From CAXMST01 sp964196325 (GTDB taxonomy: Bacteria; Actinomycetota; Thermoleophilia; Solirubrobacterales; 70-9), in assembly GCA_964196325.1 (NCBI GenBank), contig CAXMST010000037.1:1-23658 (forward strand): a stretch of 23,658 bases of DNA, in the 5' to 3' direction. The position numbers and the translations under genes are program-made. Of this stretch, positions 22,722 through 23,658 are shown one piece after another (position 1 is the first letter of the stretch; each line of letters begins with the position of its first letter). Under the pieces are notes generated by a model that searched no databases, was not told where the DNA came from, and was given only the letters and a program-made list of their open reading frames with translations.

Positions 22722-23626
22722 TGCTCACCCGTGAGCTCGAGATAGATGTCCTCGAGGCTGGGCCGGCGGACCTCGAGCCGGCTCAGCTCGACCCCCCGCT
22801 CGAGCGCCCACCCGGTGAGTCGGTTCAGGGCCTGCGTGGGATCGCCGCTGCGCAGCACGATCCGGCCGTTGGTCGCGGCAGCGTCGGCGCCGACGCCCTC
22901 GGGCAGCTGATCGAGCCCGACCCCGGGCGGCAGCTGGAAGCTGATCTCGCTCGCAGCCTGCTCGCGGCCGCCGAGCTGATCGGGGCTGCCCTCACCGACG
23001 ATCTCGCCCCGAGCGATCACCGCAACCCGGTCGGCCAACGCCTGCGCCTCGTCCATGTAGTGGGTCGTCAGAAACACGGTCTTGCCCAGCGCCCTCATAC
23101 CCAGGACCACATCCCAGAAATGGCGCCGCGCCGAGGGGTCGAAACCCGTCGTCGGCTCGTCCAGGAAGAGCAGCTCGGCGTCGCCGACCAGGGCAACCCC
23201 GACATCGAGGCGGCGTTGCTGACCCCCCGAGAGGCGACCGGCGCGCTCCTCGGCCGAGGCTGCGAGCCCCACCAACTCGATCGTTTCCTCGACGTCACGC
23301 GGGTTGCGGTAGTAGCCGGCGTACATGCGCAGCGTCTCCCGGACGGTCAGCTTCGGCTCCATCCGGCACTCCTGCAGGACGATCCCCACCCGCTCGCGCC
23401 AGGCCCGGTCCGCTTTCGCCGGATCGCGGCCGAGCACCGTGACCTCGCCGGCTCCTCGATCACGGTAGCCCTCGAGGATCTCGACCGTGGTCGTCTTGCC
23501 GGCCCCATTGGGTCCGAGGAAGGCGAAAACCTCACCGCGATCTACCTCCAGGCTGATCCCCCTGACCGCCTCGTTTGATCCGTAGGCCTTGCGCAGCCCA
23601 CGGATGCTGATCACCGCTTCACTCAT
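22718..23626 (-). CDS. ABC transporter ATP-binding protein (DrrA/ABC-2 exporter type)
   Basis: A complete 302-residue ATPase. Walker A is GPNGAGKTT (38-46), the Q-loop glutamine is in GIVLQECR, the signature is LSGGQQRR (132-139), Walker B is LLFLDEP (152-158) and the switch His is H189 in TTHYMDEA. The C-terminal 80 residues resemble the DrrA-type extension, ending in RRPSLEDIYLELTGE. It energises the permease encoded next. The daunorubicin-type annotation commonly given to this subfamily is a poor guide to the substrate. The ATG at 23624-23626 has no Shine-Dalgarno; a -10-like hexamer lies just upstream. Confidence 0.95.
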   Translation of the reverse strand: MSEAVISIRGLRKAYGSNEAVRGISLEVDRGEVFAFLGPNGAGKTTTVEILEGYRDRGAGEVTVLGRDPAKADRAWRERVGIVLQECRMEPKLTVRETLRMYAGYYRNPRDVEETIELVGLAASAEERAGRLSGGQQRRLDVGVALVGDAELLFLDEPTTGFDPSARRHFWDVVLGMRALGKTVFLTTHYMDEAQALADRVAVIARGEIVGEGSPDQLGGREQAASEISFQLPPGVGLDQLPEGVGADAAATNGRIVLRSGDPTQALNRLTGWALERGVELSRLEVRRPSLEDIYLELTGEQ

Positions 23627-23634
23627 TGCCGGTG

Positions 23635-23640
23635 ATTATG
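23635..23640 (-). promoter_or_regulatory. Possible -10 box giving a leaderless ABC transporter mRNA
   Basis: CATAAT on the minus strand ends eight bases before the ATG of the ATPase gene. Transcription would begin at or next to the start codon, which agrees with the lack of a Shine-Dalgarno. The -35 position falls at or beyond the window edge and cannot be judged. Confidence 0.35.
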
Positions 23641-23658
23641 GGGAAGCTGGCGCGGGGG

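Overview
This is a GC-rich (near 70% by eye), densely packed chromosomal segment of housekeeping genes from a high-GC Gram-positive bacterium. Actinomycetota is well supported: frequent GTG and TTG starts, a GuaB3-type IMP dehydrogenase-related gene next to guaA, a c-di-AMP riboswitch in front of a cell-wall peptidase, and a PknB-type Ser/Thr kinase. The glycolytic order gap-pgk-tpiA-gpmI (cofactor-independent mutase) and the style of the ArgRS suggest a deep lineage such as Thermoleophilia (Solirubrobacterales). That placement is inference. I see no tRNA or rRNA gene, CRISPR array, insertion sequence, phage gene or sign of recent transfer.

Layout. (1) 1-664, minus: rplM-rpsI, with rpsI running off the left edge and carrying a long Glu-rich N-terminal extension. 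(2) 665-1070 holds the rplM promoter on one strand; on the other it holds a strong promoter and a c-di-AMP (ydaO/yuaA) riboswitch, which lead into a secreted M23 peptidase (1071-2204, plus). (3) 2259-5067, minus: guaB3-guaA, overlapping by 8 nt. (4) 5202-12081, minus: one long run, hup-pyrF-argS-Wzz/CpsD-like protein-LysM protein-D,D-carboxypeptidase-PfkB kinase, with gaps of about 30 nt or less and several 4-nt overlaps. (5) 12204-13463, minus: a membrane M48 (Ste24-like) protease. (6) 13511-16021, plus: metallophosphoesterase-lipoprotein-Ser/Thr kinase, tail-to-tail and overlapping by 8 nt with the next run. (7) 16014-21857, minus: gap-pgk-tpiA-gpmI-tgt, lower glycolysis ending in a tRNA-modifying enzyme. 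(8) 21951-23626, minus: a two-gene ABC-2 exporter.

The genes supply ribosome assembly, GMP and UMP synthesis, Arg-tRNA charging, triose-phosphate glycolysis and cell-wall remodelling. Cell-envelope functions are spread over three transcription units (riboswitch-controlled M23 peptidase; Wzz-like/LysM/carboxypeptidase block; lipoprotein-kinase block).

I found no clearly new multi-gene system. The best leads are these: the c-di-AMP riboswitch with a visible promoter; an ArgRS whose HIGH motif has lost both histidines; a pyrF that seems to need a CTG start directly after the hup stop; a Wzz/CpsD-like protein with an Arg in place of the Walker A Lys and no tyrosine tail; and a lipoprotein-kinase pair in which the kinase has only a 33-residue ectodomain and no PASTA domains.
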